In this document: positions 32,943 to 45,179 of the stretch, piece by piece
How positions within the stretch are numbered: the first letter of the stretch is position 1
How the letters are laid out: every line of letters begins with the position of its first letter
Origin: Cycas panzhihuaensis
Lineage: Eukaryota > Cycadophyta
Reading direction: 5' to 3'
Assembly: GCA_023213395.1 (NCBI GenBank)
Contig: CM041465.1
Coordinates: 201,011,741 to 201,075,740 of the forward strand
DNA length: 64,000 nt
The notes under the pieces: model-generated
The model's input: only the letters and a program-made list of their open reading frames with translations
Told to the model about the DNA's origin: nothing
The model's database searches: none
Program-made: the position numbers and the translations under genes

Positions 32943-34200
32943 ATGGAGGATATGGAAAAATTGACTTCCCAAAACCAAATTCAAAACCCTTCTCTAGGGA
33001 AAACATACTTAGAAGTATTGAAAAATGACAAGGTGGAATCCTTCGAAATAAACCCAATTTTATAAAATGAGATAATTAAAATCCCTACTCCAAAGAGACT
33101 AACTGGGTGTAATGAGAAATATTGGGAGCATAACTTAGTAGGTAGATTCTCGAGGCCAAGACCTCCCATGGATATTATAAGAAAATGGTTAGTAAATAAG
33201 TAGAGGATAAAGAACCTAATGGAGGTGGCAGCTTTGCCTTAGGGGTGTCTTATTTTTAAATTTACAAATAAGGAAGACATGGCTAATATGCTCCTTAGAT
33301 CACCATGGATTCTACGTAGGAAGACTCTATTTTTGGAGAAATGGCACCCAATTTTTGACCCTTCAATGACTATAATTAAACAGGTTATAATCTAGGTGCA
33401 AATATCAAGACTCCCTCTCCAAGTATGGGACTTAGATGTGATTAAGAGGGTGGTGAAAGCCATTGGCCCCTTACTCATGATAGACTCAGCAATAAAGAAC
33501 TAAAGTAGATTAATCAATGCTAGATTTTGTGTACTGGCAAGGCTGGATAAATCCCTCCTCGAGTAGGTTAGAATTAAAACTGAGGGTTGGAGTAAGGATC
33601 AAACATTGATCAATAAGTAGAAAATACTAGGTGTTCAGTTTGTAAATAACTCAAACACATCCCTTAGAATTACCCTGGGGAATTGAAGAAGGAAGACGGG
33701 GGAGGGTATGAGGAAGATAGGAATCAAGCTTCAAAGAGACAAACCCTTATTATAGAGGAGGATGAAGAGGAGTTGAGAGCAAAGAGAGGCAAAGAAATAA
33801 ACCTTGATGAGGAGGATACCCTATTCGAGGAATAAGAAGTCCAGTACCAGGAAGAAAGAATGGTGGATATCAACCAAGAACCCCCTTAAGAGAAGAAGAA
33901 GGAGGGGCTAAAAATATTAGAGTTCGGGAGGATTCAAGGGGTGATCATCAAGTGGAAATCCTTAAGATTATCGAAGGTTAGGAGACCATGGCACGGGAGG
34001 AAAGGATGTGGATACCTAAGGAGAAAGATTCACAGGAGGAGTAGAGGGGAATAGGTGCGAGAAGGAGGCCAACTTTTGGATGTGAAAAGAAGGTAGGGAG
34101 ACCTACTCTGAAGATGTTAAGGTAAAGGGACATAGCGGCCCAAGTAGATTTGGGAAGTCAATGAACCCTAAAGGAGGGGGAAGGTGGGGGGGCGGGGGGG
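32943..34200 (+). pseudogene. LINE ORF1, DUF4283-like nucleic-acid-binding protein
   Basis: Starts at ATG 32943 (MEDMEKLTSQNQ). From about 33118 it shows the DUF4283 pattern: YWEHNLVGRFSRPRPPMDI, RKWLVNK, LMEVAALP, GCLIFKFTNKEDM, LLRSPWILRRKTLFLEKW, then VQISRLPLQVWDLDVIKRVV and INARFCVLARLD. This matches the plant LINE ORF1 core (W...LVGKF..RRPP...VR.W....W, EVA..P.G...F.F....D, VRLPGLPL..W). The rest, to 34200, is basic and low in complexity, ending in a G-rich run. Five or more stops interrupt it. Confidence 0.8.
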
Positions 34201-34203
34201 GGG
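34170..34203 (+). repeat. G-rich tract before LINE ORF2
   Basis: Runs of five, seven and ten Gs separated by one to four bases lie about 28 bases ahead of the ORF2 start. It could form a G-quadruplex. Homopolymer slippage also makes the frame here unreliable. Confidence 0.85.
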
Positions 34204-34230
34204 ATAATGTCCAAAGTTAAGGAGTAAAAG

Positions 34231-37200
34231 ATGAAGATTATTTCATAGAATATAAGGGGCTTAAATGCCCCTTTAAAATAAAGGATAGTTAAGAACTTAT
34301 GTTTGAGACTGAAGTTGGGTATAATTTTGCTCTAGGAAATAAAGTTTGAGGTGCACAATAGAATTACAACAAAAAACAAGATATGGAGAACATCAGAGGT
34401 GGAGACAAGGGGCAGGGGGGTTAGCAGTTCTTTAGAACCCGAAGGATTAGTAGGGTGAGATTTATTCTCTAGATGATCATTTTTTATCCTTATGGTTTAC
34501 TTACAGAAGGATAAATTACCGTTGGTTGGTACCTAATATATATGCTCCTACCACGATGGAGGGCAGAAAAGACCTCTGGGACAAGATATTGTAACACCAT
34601 AAGGATTGGTAGGGCCTATGGCTAGTGGCTAGAGATTTTAACATTGTTTTGACCCCTCGTGATAAAAAGGGTGGGCTTCAGGGGTGGACGAAGAGCATGA
34701 CAGATTTGGGAGATTTCCTTCAGAAAGAGGGGTTGCTGGTTATAAATCTCATTGGGGTTAAATACACCTGGTCAAACAAGAGGTTGGGAGATCATCACAT
34801 TCAAGTTAGGCTAGATAGGATTATGATAAATCATGCTTGGTTTAGCTAGTTTAATAATTTCAAGTTGGAAGCTCTCCTAAAGGTGGCGTCGAATCAGTCA
34901 CCATTGATGTTTGATTTTGACTTTGTCGAGAAACATAGGGGTGCTCCCTTCTGATTTGAGCTAATGCGGATTAAGCACCTCTGACCTCAAGGATCTGATC
35001 GTTGAATTGTAGAAGATATTGATTAAGGGGCATGTGATGTTTAGATTTTTGAAAAAATTGGGCTGGGTGAAGAAGAAGATAAAAGAATAGAACAAAAGGA
35101 ATTGTGGAAATATTTTCAAAGCTAAGGAGCAAAAAGTAGAAGAATTAAGAGGAGTAGAGGTTCAAATCCAAGAGGAAGGAAGATCCTGGATTTTGGATCA
35201 AGCAGAGAGAAGTCTTCTAAAGAAATATGAGGGGATCCTAGATAAGGAAGAATTTTTTTAGAAGCAAAAAATTGAGGGCCCTTTAGTTGGCAGAGGGGGA
35301 GAGAAATACTAAATATTTTCATTGATGACCCTAAAACATAGGGATTATAATCGAATCAGTAAGTTATGCAACAAGGAAGAAGAAAAAACTAGCAATGGTG
35401 AAGAGATCAAGAAAGTAGTGGTGGAGTACTTTCAAGAGTTATTTGAGGAGCCAGGATGCCAGGACCCAATGGCTAGGAGGGAGTTTATAGATTTGATTCC
35501 TGAGTTGGTGGGCGAGGAGGTAAAATATAGACCTAACTGTACCTTTTTCCTTGGAGGAGGTGAAAGGCACAGTTTTCAATATGAAAAAGGATAAAGCACC
35601 AAGCAAGATGGTTTCCTCTAGGTTTTTTCTAGGACTACTAGAAGATCATAAAGCAGGATGTGATGAAGGCCCTAGGAGAATTTTATGAGAATTGGAAAAT
35701 GCTAGGGGAATGGCAAGTCACTTTCCTAGTGCTGATTCTAAAAAGGGAATGAGCGAAGATGATGGAGGGCTATAGGCCAATAAGCCTATGTAATTTGATA
35801 TATTAGATCTTGGCAAAGGTTCTGGCTAATGGATTAAAGACGATTCTTCCCCTTCAACACTTCTCCAAATCAAGATGGGTTTGTAAAAGGGAGGCAGATC
35901 TTGGATAGCATAATAGTAATCCATGAGATGATTCATTCAACTCATCAGAGGAAGGAGCTTGGAATGATCATGAAGATTGATTTATCTAAGGCCTATGATA
36001 GGGTCTCATAGAGCTGCCTAATGGAGTGTCTCCAAGCGTTTGAATTCAGAGACAGGTGGAGGGAGTGGATAGTGAGTTGTATAATTAAGCCCTAATTCTC
36101 GATCATGATTAATGGTTCATTAACAAGATTTTTTCCCAGGCAAAAGAGGTCTTCACCAAGGGGATCCCCTTTCACCCTATTTATACGTTATCATGGAAGA
36201 GTTACTTGGGAGATCGACGGAGAAGGCTAGAAGATAGGGTGTGATTAAGGGGATTAAGCCTACCTCTAGAGTTTCAAATGTTATACATTATCAATTTGTT
36301 GATGATAATATCCTATTAGGGAAGGCTTCTCTCAAATGAGGCATGGGTGATTAAAAATGGTCTTGAGCGTTTTGAAAAAGCTATAAATCAAAGGGTTAAC
36401 CTAAACAAAAGTAGTGTCTTTTTTGTGAATACTAAAGAATAGAGGGCAAAGGAAGATCACTAGGATACTAGAGATACAGTTAGGAAATTATCTATCGTCT
36501 ACTTAAGGATGTCGTTATTTGTTGAGAAGATGTTGAAGGATCTTTGGATCCCTATAATAGACTAAGTCCATAAGAAGCTAGCAGGGTGGAAAGGTTCATT
36601 ACTAAGACATGTAGGCAAGCTACAACTGTTATCAGCCTCACTCTAGAACATACTCATTTATATAATGTTAGTTTTTAGAATCCCGCCTAAAGTAGTTTCA
36701 ACATTGGAAACTATACAGAAGATACTCCTGTTGTCTGGAGTTGAAGAGAAGGACAAACTCCACTTAGTGGTGTGGGAGAAAGTGTATTTACCCAAGTGGG
36801 TGGGAGGACTGAATATAAGGAGATTGACAACTTTTAATAGAGCCCTGGTGGCAAAATTAGGGTGGTGTTTAAGGATGAAGGAGGGCTCTGGAATAGGATT
36901 TTATCTCAAAAATATCCTCCGAGTCAGCAACGCCTGAAGGGTGATCTTATTGTATCTTCGAATTCTTAAATATGAAGAACTATATCACAATCTAGGTAGT
37001 TGCTTGCTTTGGGTATGTAATGGAAACTAGGGGATGGAGCCAATATAAATTTCTGGGAAGATGTGTGGTGTGGGCACACTCAGCTAAATAGAAGGCTTGA
37101 GCTGGGCTTTCTGCAAGAGGTATGCAAACGAAATCATGGAGTAATGGTTAAAGATTATTCAGAGGGTTAGGGATGGACCAGGAGATGGAGAACCTTTGAG

Positions 37201-37677
37201 GATCTGGAGTCGTATGAAGTGATGAGGGAGCCCTTAGAAGCTCTTAGAAAAAAATTATTACACAGCTATATCTCCGAAGAGGTAGACTGTATAGTTTAGC
37301 CCCTTTCTCCCTCAAGAGATTATACAGTGAAGCATGGGTACCTCTTTTTGTGTTAAGAAGGAGGGGCACCCTACATCCCCATGCTAGAAAGGGTGTGGAA
37401 GATGGGCCTAATCCCTAAAGTAGTAGTGTTTTGGTGGTTATTGTTGAAGAACAAGATATTGAATGTGGATAATCTACGAAGAAGGGGTTTTGTGCTTATG
37501 AATAGGTGTATATTATGTTGAGAAGAAGAGGAGTCGGTGGATTACATCCTCCTTTATTATCTTTATTCCAAAAGCAACTGTAAAGTTATTTGGGCCCAGT
37601 TTGAAGTGGAGTAGGTGTACACTAGAATTCTTAAAGAGCAGGTCTTGGCTTGGAAGAGCCCTTTTAGGAGTAAGAAT

Positions 37678-37709
<32 letters not shown>

Positions 37710-38350
37710 GCAAAGCACTCTGCCAGTGGTAATGTGGAATTTATGGAAGGAAAGAAATAAAAGACTATTTCAGGAGGAGTAGATGGATGAAGTTAAGCTT
37801 TCTAGAATCATTTGCAATACGTCTATGAAGATCGCTAACATCTAGATAAAAGAAGGGAGGCATCTAGTAATTTTGGGTAAGAGCAAAAGATATTGCCCCT
37901 AGACTTCCCCTCTAAATTTCTTGGTGAAAATCAACTTTGATGGGCACCTAAATGCAATCTAGGCGAGGCAAGGGGAGGAGGCATTTGTAGGAACTCAGAA
38001 GGGGGAATTATCTGGGCTTTTGTAGAATATTATGGCTATCAAACAAATTATAGGGCAGAGATGGCAACAATGGAGAGAGTTGTGGGTATGACCTTAGAGG
38101 AAGGCCACTATAGGGTTATAATAGCAGAGGATTCTCTAAATGTGATCAATATACTTAGAGGAGAGGCGATACCTGATTGGCAATTGGTAACTATGATAAA
38201 AGATGCTCAGGAGTCCTTAAGGGCAAAGAGGGTGTAAAGGTACAACACACTTTTAAGGAAGGGAATGGGACTGCTGATAAATTAACTAATTGGAGGTTTC
38301 AGAACCAAGGGATCATATGTGGAAAGATGATTTTTTGAAGAACATTTTAA
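34231..38350 (+). pseudogene. LINE ORF2: endonuclease, reverse transcriptase, zinc finger, RNase H
   Basis: Begins MKIIS*NIRGLNAPL, where the family has SWNIRGLN (TGG to TAG). Endonuclease blocks: ARDFNIVLTPRDKKGG (GDFN altered to RDFN, about 34625), GVKYTWSNKR and VRLDR; SDH is lost (SNQSPL). RT: EGYRPISLCNLIYKIL-type block (about 35770, one stop), MKIDLSKAYDRVS (about 35970) and catalytic YQFVDDNILLG (FVDD at 36295-36306, family F/YADD). The downstream block GVEEKDKLHLVVWEKV to GGLNIRRL is the open piece 36665-36937. The zf-RVT region with DYTVKHGY and MERVWKMGLIPKVVVFWW is near 37320-37560. A C-terminal RNase H follows (NFDGHLN, YRAEMATM, AEDSLNVI; about 37930-38160). Multiple stops and shifts; dead. 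Confidence 0.9.
37684..37709 (+). repeat. (TG)13 microsatellite inside LINE ORF2
   Basis: Thirteen TG repeats interrupt the zinc-finger to RNase H linker and would encode Val-Cys repeats. A post-insertion expansion. Confidence 0.96.
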
Positions 38351-38421
38351 GTTAACTAATTAGAGGATTCAAAACCAAGGGATCATATGTGGAAAGATGA
38401 TTTTCTAAAGAACATTTTAAG
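38282..38421 (+). repeat. 70-bp tandem duplication at the LINE 3' end
   Basis: Units 38282-38351 and 38352-38421 both begin TTAACTAATT and end ACATTTTAAG, and share AAGGGATCATATGTGGAAAG. They differ at a handful of bases. It covers the C-terminus and start of the 3' untranslated region and may be old enough to belong to the source element. Confidence 0.93.
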
Positions 38422-38632
38422 TTAGGTTAAAGAAGATTTAGAAGTCATACCCTATAGGGACAAACAAAACTACCCACTAAACTTATGGTAGCAGAGAGAG
38501 ATTTATTGGTATACATTAAATAGTAGGGTATAGCTAAGCCATAAACTTATCATGACATATATATTAGTCAATAGAAAGATCAAATAATAAGGTTGGGGCC
38601 CTTTTTAAACCCCTTCATCCTTTTACCTAATC

Positions 38633-38652
38633 AAAAAAAAAAAAAAAAAAAA
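38633..38652 (+). repeat. LINE poly(A) tail
   Basis: Twenty consecutive A after CTAATC mark the 3' end of the LINE and show that it was copied from a polyadenylated transcript. GAGAATAAGACG follows and is host sequence. Confidence 0.95.
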
Positions 38653-38980
38653 GAGAATAAGACGTGGCCAACCATGGCTAAGTCTCTCCCAAGTGTCTCT
38701 CCTAACAAAAGGCAGCGGTGCACTTGGATCCAAATTCTGCCCGCTGCGACATATGCCCATGCTGTGCTTATGAGCCACACCAAAGAATAATCTTCTGGCT
38801 ATTTCCTTACAGCCCCTACGCTTAACCCTTACACTATTCAGCTAGAATACTCGGAAAATTCTAAACCAAGCTTATACGACTTAAATCTGTAATTTGTTCT
38901 ACCCTCGCATGCTTCGTAAATATAGCTATGTGATCACAAACTGCCCCAAAACGATGTTGATTCACGTTCGCAATTAGCGA

Positions 38981-38988
38981 TGACGTCA
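38981..38988. promoter_or_regulatory. TGACGTCA palindrome, bZIP-type binding site
   Basis: A perfect 8-bp palindrome of the CRE/C-box type bound by plant bZIP (TGA, HY5-like) factors in general. Its position inside the CpG island is suggestive. A single site is weak evidence. Confidence 0.4.
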
Positions 38989-39075
38989 ATAACCTTCCCT
39001 GTAGCGTGATTATATGCATCGCAGCTCTCCTAATAAAGGAAAAATCTGAGTGTAGATTATAACCACTACAAACTC

Positions 39076-39338
39076 ACCTTTAACATCTTCACCGATGCAC
39101 TCTACGACTTGCGATGATCGTAGGTAGCACTGCTGCCACAACGTATTTGAGGCCTGTCTGTAGCTGCTATAATCGATCCTCTGACCTGTCCAATTTTAGA
39201 ACCATCTCACCTCATAAATTCTCTCTGAACCGTCAAACCATGGCGAGGGCGATGTCAGGTTAGAAAACCAATCGCTTACTTTTAATTCGCTGACACAAAA
39301 TATTCGACGATAACTCCTCTCCCCACAGACGTGACCAA
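39076..39338 (-). other. Possible exon on the minus strand, one stop
   Basis: A frame of about 85 codons broken by a single TAA runs from about 39338 to 39078. It includes RSYRRIFCVSELKVSDWF, SPWFDGSERIYEV and WTGQRIDYSSYRQ. It ends in AAG followed by GTGAGT (39072-39077), a good splice donor, and a second donor-like GAG/GTGAGA lies before the stop. It has no upstream ATG. No family is assigned; chance openness of this length in CpG-rich DNA is quite possible. Confidence 0.2.
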
Positions 39339-39451
39339 GTTCTATCTCACGAGTTGTTTTCCTTGGTACACTTGTTCACTTAAATATTTGCATTAGAAAC
39401 CTTTGTCCAACGAAGTGTCAACCGATTAAAGACCCCAGGTGAGGATAAATC

Positions 39452-39550
39452 ATGAAAGGTTCCCAAAGTGGATGGCTTGACACTCTCTTCAAGGTGGGTC
39501 TCCACTATTTTATTCTCGTTGCATTACTATTTTCTTTAATGAAAACGTAA
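39452..39550 (+). CDS. Possible first exon or small ORF on the plus strand
   Basis: ATG at 39452 opens MKGSQSGWLDTLFK, followed directly by GTGGGT (39494-39499), an acceptable donor. Reading on without splicing adds a hydrophobic stretch (VGLHYFILVALLFSLM) and stops at 39548-39550, 32 residues in all. It lies at the right end of the CpG island, where a transcript might begin translation before a long AT-rich intron. No family can be named. A chance ORF is the main alternative. Confidence 0.2.
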   Translation: MKGSQSGWLDTLFKVGLHYFILVALLFSLMKT

Positions 39551-42500
39551 AGTTTTGAAGGAAAATTTTTTATTTACTCTCTAGTGGCATGCAATCTTGA
39601 GGTCTTAAGTTTTTAATTTAAGTCAAGCTTCTAAGCGTAGTTGGTTAAAATTAGTATTGATTATATTTTAAATATAAGTTTATCAAGTCAAACCTCCAAT
39701 AGTTTACGATCTTAGGTTAACTATTAGATCTTAAATTTGAAATTTTATAAGTGGATAAAGCTTTCGTTTAAAGTATAGAATATGGAATCTTTTATTTTTT
39801 TGTCATCTACTTACCTTTCTAGCTCTTAGTAGAGATTATCTAAAGTAAGTTTTAGCATTTGGACCAAATATTTACTTGAGAAAAAGTGTTTTTCATAAAT
39901 TCACAATTGACTTGAAGTTGGGTATTCTAGTTAATTTTTTTAATATGGTTTGTTTTCAAGTTAAAAACCTATCCATAAAGATCTTGTTCACCACAAAATT
40001 TAAGAGTCTATAAAATGAATACTCTAGATAAGTAATAATGAATTTAAAAGTGTTTGCAATCAAGTTTCTTCGTTATTTAATAATATTTTTACCATTGATA
40101 GTCATTAGTAATCACAAAATGAATATAAGTTTTAACTAACATCTTCATTATACCATGTCTAATTCACATGAGATTGAAAGTTTAGAAAGCTTATTCAAAG
40201 GGCTATCCCATAGAGTCAAAGATGGAGTAAATTGATTAAAAGTTAGAAAGATGGAAGTACTTTCCATGAGCATGTTTTTAATTTACATCTATCATCAGTG
40301 TAAGATACAAAATAAAGAAATAAACTATTGTACATTGAATAAGGAAACTATGGAATCGAAGTATGAGTAATGGATTTAATAAGACTTGATCTAATGATGA
40401 GGTTATAAAATAATAAAGTAGCAAAATGTAAGATAAATAAAATATGTAAATAATAATAGGCATAACATTAGTGAAAAAAATGGCCAAACTTTAATTATTT
40501 AATAGAATAGTATACATATGTACAATATATATTCACCTCATGTAAGATAATTTAAAGTCAACTTTTATATATTTGGCACACATTTCAACTAAACTCACTA
40601 GTATATAAATTCATGGTCTTTATTTTAAGAAAATATGAGACTTAAACATCATTTTATAAAATTAGATACTCCATCCAATACTCTACCCATGCAAAACATA
40701 ATACTTAGATGTAGAAATTGATTATATAGGATTACCACTATGTAAGTACTTAACCCCTAACCTCATTATCTTAAGAGGGACCCCTTTTAATTTGTATTAA
40801 ATCATAAAAAAAACATTATACATAAAAGTTTCTAGTAAACATACATGCCATGACCCACCAAAAAACTTACATAATAAAGAGAGCACTTCATAAATAGAGT
40901 TGAAATCCAATTACTATCCCTTATTTATGGAGTAATCGCAACCAAGTTTCTTTCTACTCCTTTTTAATGGGTAGGCATATTATTGTCCCATTACATGATT
41001 TAATAGATTTACATCAAGCATACTATGACTTTCCTTTGTGTTGGATTAATTTCCTACTAGGGAAGTTTCCATTAAAAAAAAATTCTTCTTCCTATAGTAT
41101 TTAACTAATACAAATTACATTATATAAAGGATTTGTAGATAGCCCTTTTATAAAAGTTGTATTACAAAAATGTGTACACTACTATGTTATTTTAGTTACT
41201 TAAGAAGGATACATGATAATTGTCAATGCTTTCCTTAATGACCTTAGTGTTAAGTCTAAAATATGTGAAAATTACTTCCTACAACTTCATCTCACATTTA
41301 AATGTCCTTACCAATATTGCTTTAGTTTAAACATTATCAAGGATATCATTAATATTATCAACAACTAGAATTCTTATTTCTAAAATTGGTATTTATATTA
41401 ATCCTTCAAAGTTAGTATGTACCTTTAAGATGATTCCCCTTACCTCCTAATCAAGAATCAAGATCATACCCAAAAAATAAAATTTTCTATGCCATTTATT
41501 ACTAATTCCATTGACAAATTTAATCTATTATACCATCTATTTCATGAAAAAAAACTATTTTTCTTAGTCATTTAATGCTTGTATTTCCTTTGATATCTTG
41601 ATGTTTCCTCTTATTTTGGCTCAAATTCTTCTAGAAACAAACTTTGATAAACAATGTGTTTTCTACACATCTTCCATTGGCCATTCCAGAAACATCATTC
41701 TCAAGTCAGAACTTCATTATAAAGTTGATTATGTAATTCTATTATATTAGAAATTTGCTTATTAGGTTTAAACCCAAACATTCATATAATGATAAATAAC
41801 ACCTTGCTATTATCTAAACTGCTAAGAAACATTACTTGCATCTCCATAATAACAATACTAAAGCCATTATTTCTTCCTATGTTATAAAATAACTTCTTGA
41901 TAAAATTATTTCATTTGTCCACATAAGTTCTCAGACCATTCTTTTAAAATAGTTTTAATTTTAACTTTTTTTTTTTTTACATTAGATCTAGAAAGAGAAA
42001 GGATATAACTAGATACCTTACAAACATCCCCTTATCATATATTTCTTTCATATCTCTTATCCATTCCACCTTTGCTAGCGATGCCATGAATGGTATATTT
42101 ATATTATTATATAAGGAACTTAAATCAATATTGCATTATGGACAAATTTAACTCTAATTAACTAGCATTTATAGGCATATATTAAAACGCAAGAGGTATC
42201 AAGACTAGTATGACAATTGATATTTGATAAAAATAATATTTCTTATAAGCTTTACCATATGCACTACCATTGTACTAGCCTATATCGATGTTATTATCTA
42301 CTTGGGCTTACCTTACAACTTCTTAGGTTTACTTGTCTTTACTTGAACTCATCTCATTTGCTAGTAAGGTAGTCATTCTTGGCACTTCTTTGTTATACCT
42401 TTTATTTTCCTACCCTTTTCTCTATTTTTCCCCATGCCAATAACTTGCCCATATTGCATCCTTCTTGTAACACGTGCTACTTGCATTGCATTTTATCATT

Positions 42501-43600
42501 GTACTCTATATTTTTAATATTTTAACTCATTTGCATCATAGTTGATCTACTAAATCTATCTTCTTAATAATATTGCCTCATTTGGTATATTTGCTTCCGT
42601 AATTATCCCATACATTATTTTTCCACTTTAAACCCCCTTCATCTATTGTTCTCTATCTCTTAGTGCTTAATTTGTGACTTACACTTGATGTATGAGCTTT
42701 TGTTACCATTCAACATTTCTAATCCCCTAAATTTTTAGCTTTATTTAATGTCTTATATTTGGCATCACAATATTCATTTATCGTTTGATATTTTTAATCT
42801 ACTGAAGGTTTGAGTAGTCTCTACTATTACATGGAGCACCTTATCATTTTTTGAATATAATCTTCATGTGCTACAAAAATATATTACACTCAAAATATAT
42901 TCTAGTAGAAATATATTACAAGAAGAGATCCATTCGAGTAGGGTCCTCTAATGTTTTATGGCATGATCATGAGGGTTTTCAAACAAATAATATTAGGCAA
43001 CAATAGGGTTCATAAATAACAAACCATTACGTGGAAAGAATTTATAACTCATTACATAGTAACAACAAAGAATCCATTAGGGATCACAGTTAGGTATTTT
43101 CTCTTAAGATTGGAATTAAAATTAAAATTAGAATATACTTTAGTATATACTCCTTAAATTTTTTCTTTTTTAATAAGACAGTTATACTTTTTTATTTAAT
43201 TAATATTTATCTTAAGATCTACTATTTCTATCAAGCTTTAGTATTTTTAAGATCTATTGAAATTCATTTTGATTTGTTATATCTTGGCATTATTGTTATC
43301 TATTATTGTCTTCTTCCTAAAATTTACTTTCCATGGCTATTAAATTTATTATTAATTTATTAGAATAGAGCTTTCAAGTTAATAATTTCAAAAGAATTTC
43401 ATAATTTATTTAGAGATTTGAAATACCATTTTCGTTTAATTTTATTAGGTCTTATCTACTTTTTATAAATAATTTATTCTTATTCTTATTATTTTTTCCT
43501 CCATTTTGTTTAAAACCTATTAGATTAATATTCATTACCTAACATTTGCATTAGGAGTGTGTAGGTTACCAGAGTCATTATGGTAAGTTTTTTTTAGTGC
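39551..43600. other. AT-rich region without recognisable features
   Basis: No retroelement motif, LTR pair, repeat or convincing frame was found on either strand. It could be a long intron of a gene starting in the island to its left, or older decayed repeat. Confidence 0.5.
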
Positions 43601-45179
43601 ATTGTTTATTTTTTATATTATTTTAAATTGGAGTTGAGACGAGCTCCCGCCAACCTCCCAAATATAGAATTTGGGTCTCAAAACCATTGTGTTTATCAAC
43701 ACCACTAAATGTATGGAAATTATGCTCTTTAAATATGGATTGATATTGTTATTCAATATGCTCTTCAACATGGCTTGAATATATGAACATCTACTCTGCT
43801 CTTGTCCACATTGCAACTTTTATTTGGTATCAAATCTTGAAGCCATCCTCTTATTACAGAAGCATCATTTAGGTATCTAGAGTTACGTTTAAGAAGTTAA
43901 ACTATAAAGGAGTGCATTGCACTTGATCCCAGTCTTGCATTCAAATTATAATCTTTGCTCTTATCTCACCTTCATGGCTGCTCCTTGCATCGTGCATCGT
44001 TCACCTCTAGTATGGTGCCTATCGCTTGATCTCTTATCTTTTACATAGAAAATTCTGGTCTTATTTAGCTATTACTTGAATATTTCTCTATTAGTTAATT
44101 TTTTAGAGCTTGTTCTCATACTTTCCATCTCCAAATTAATTGGAGAAGTGGCGCCTAGTGTGGATAAGGTTGTTTTCGGTTTTAGTCTATCATCGGTTGG
44201 GGTATTTCCAGCAATAGAATTTCCTTGTGTGGTTCCTTGGAAAACTAATTTCCTTTCCTTCTTTTTCATTTTCTTAGCTTGATTATCCAGGGGATGCTTA
44301 GCTACAGGAGTGCCATCAATCTCGAGGCATATTCTACACTAAATCTATCTTCAATTGCTTAAGGTTCTTTATACTACTATCTCTCTTATCATCATTATTT
44401 AAACCAAAAATCCACTTTTTGACTATAGAATTGGACTAAAACTTATCAGATCCCTAAATCTTAGCTTCAGATGAATTCTAAAGTTTTGCATTTTATGATG
44501 TCTTAATATAATCAACTACACCCATATCTTTACTTCCTTTCATCTACACTAGATTTATTCACTAGATCTGGCTTCTAGATCAATCGTATCTCTTTCTATT
44601 AATACACCTGCCTCACACATTATCATTACTATTGGAGCTCAAGGAAGTGCAATTAAAGGAGAAGAGCTTAATGGATCCCCAAATTTCTACTAATAAATCC
44701 TTAAAGAAGCTTGTTATAAGACTTCAACCCTTGAAACTCTTCATGGACAAACATGGACTACAAACCAAATAGATCATAGAAGGGGACCAAGCAACAATGG
44801 TGAAAACCATTGAATATAAACATTGGTTATAAGGAAGATCATATTTGAGACAACCTTGAGATCAACTGAACAAGAAGACAATTCATGAAGAGCAGGTTGA
44901 TTAATGAAATCAATCTATAATGGCTCCAAGTATTGTATCCTCATATCTAAATACATTGTATCGTATCAAGGTGCCAGAGGAGATCCACAGTGTGAGAGAG
45001 TAGTGGTTCCTTGCAAGCTCGCAAATCTCGTTGCCCTTATAGAAAATATAGAAGGATATCTCTACTTCAACGTTTAGTAATAATTCTTTTATTTTTACTT
45101 TATTTTTTAATATATAATTATATATTTTGATATATAAATTTAGTGCACCCTCTATATGATTGAGTTTGGATCACTTTTG
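43601..45179 (+). other. Region upstream of D1, possible degraded 5' LTR and primer-binding site
   Basis: At 43831-43843 TTTGGTATCAAATC resembles the initiator-tRNA primer-binding site. The sequence before it (CTACTCTGCTC at about 43790) resembles the end of the D2 LTR (CTACTCTRCTC). If correct, D1 begins here and has a leader of about 3 kb like D2, but the similarity is weak. The open frames at 44072-44282 match nothing. Confidence 0.3.

Larger units (their letters stand above)
32370..38652 (+). mobile_element. Full-length but inactive plant L1-type LINE
   Basis: A 5' region richer in G (32370-32942), ORF1 from 32943, ORF2 from 34231, a 3' untranslated part and an A20 tail (38633-38652) give the complete non-LTR layout. 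No LTRs occur. The 5' boundary is estimated from the change in base composition. I could not identify the target-site duplication. Both ORFs contain many stops, again mainly at Trp and Gln codons. Confidence 0.9.
38655..39550. promoter_or_regulatory. CpG-rich island, candidate gene-proximal sequence
   Basis: A hand count gives 35 CpG in about 900 bp here, against 5 in the next 900 bp (39601-40500). The rest of the window is likewise poor in CpG. Retained CpG implies little methylation-driven decay, as in promoters and 5' exons. It holds the palindrome TGACGTCA (38981-38988), several ACGT cores, and possible short coding pieces on both strands. No domain could be assigned. It is the only stretch here that looks like host gene territory. 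Confidence 0.55.

Noticed and set aside
38282-38421. Direct repeats as a CRISPR-like array
   Set aside because: Only two adjacent units without spacers, inside a LINE.
38593-38790. 65-codon plus ORF starting in the LINE 3' end
   Set aside because: It reads through the A20 tail as a lysine run and crosses an element boundary, so it cannot be an ancestral gene.
40278-40487. Hydrophobic minus ORF
   Set aside because: AT-rich chance frame with no motif and no supporting context.
44072-44282. Overlapping open frames on both strands
   Set aside because: No motif, no homologue within the window, and length expected by chance.
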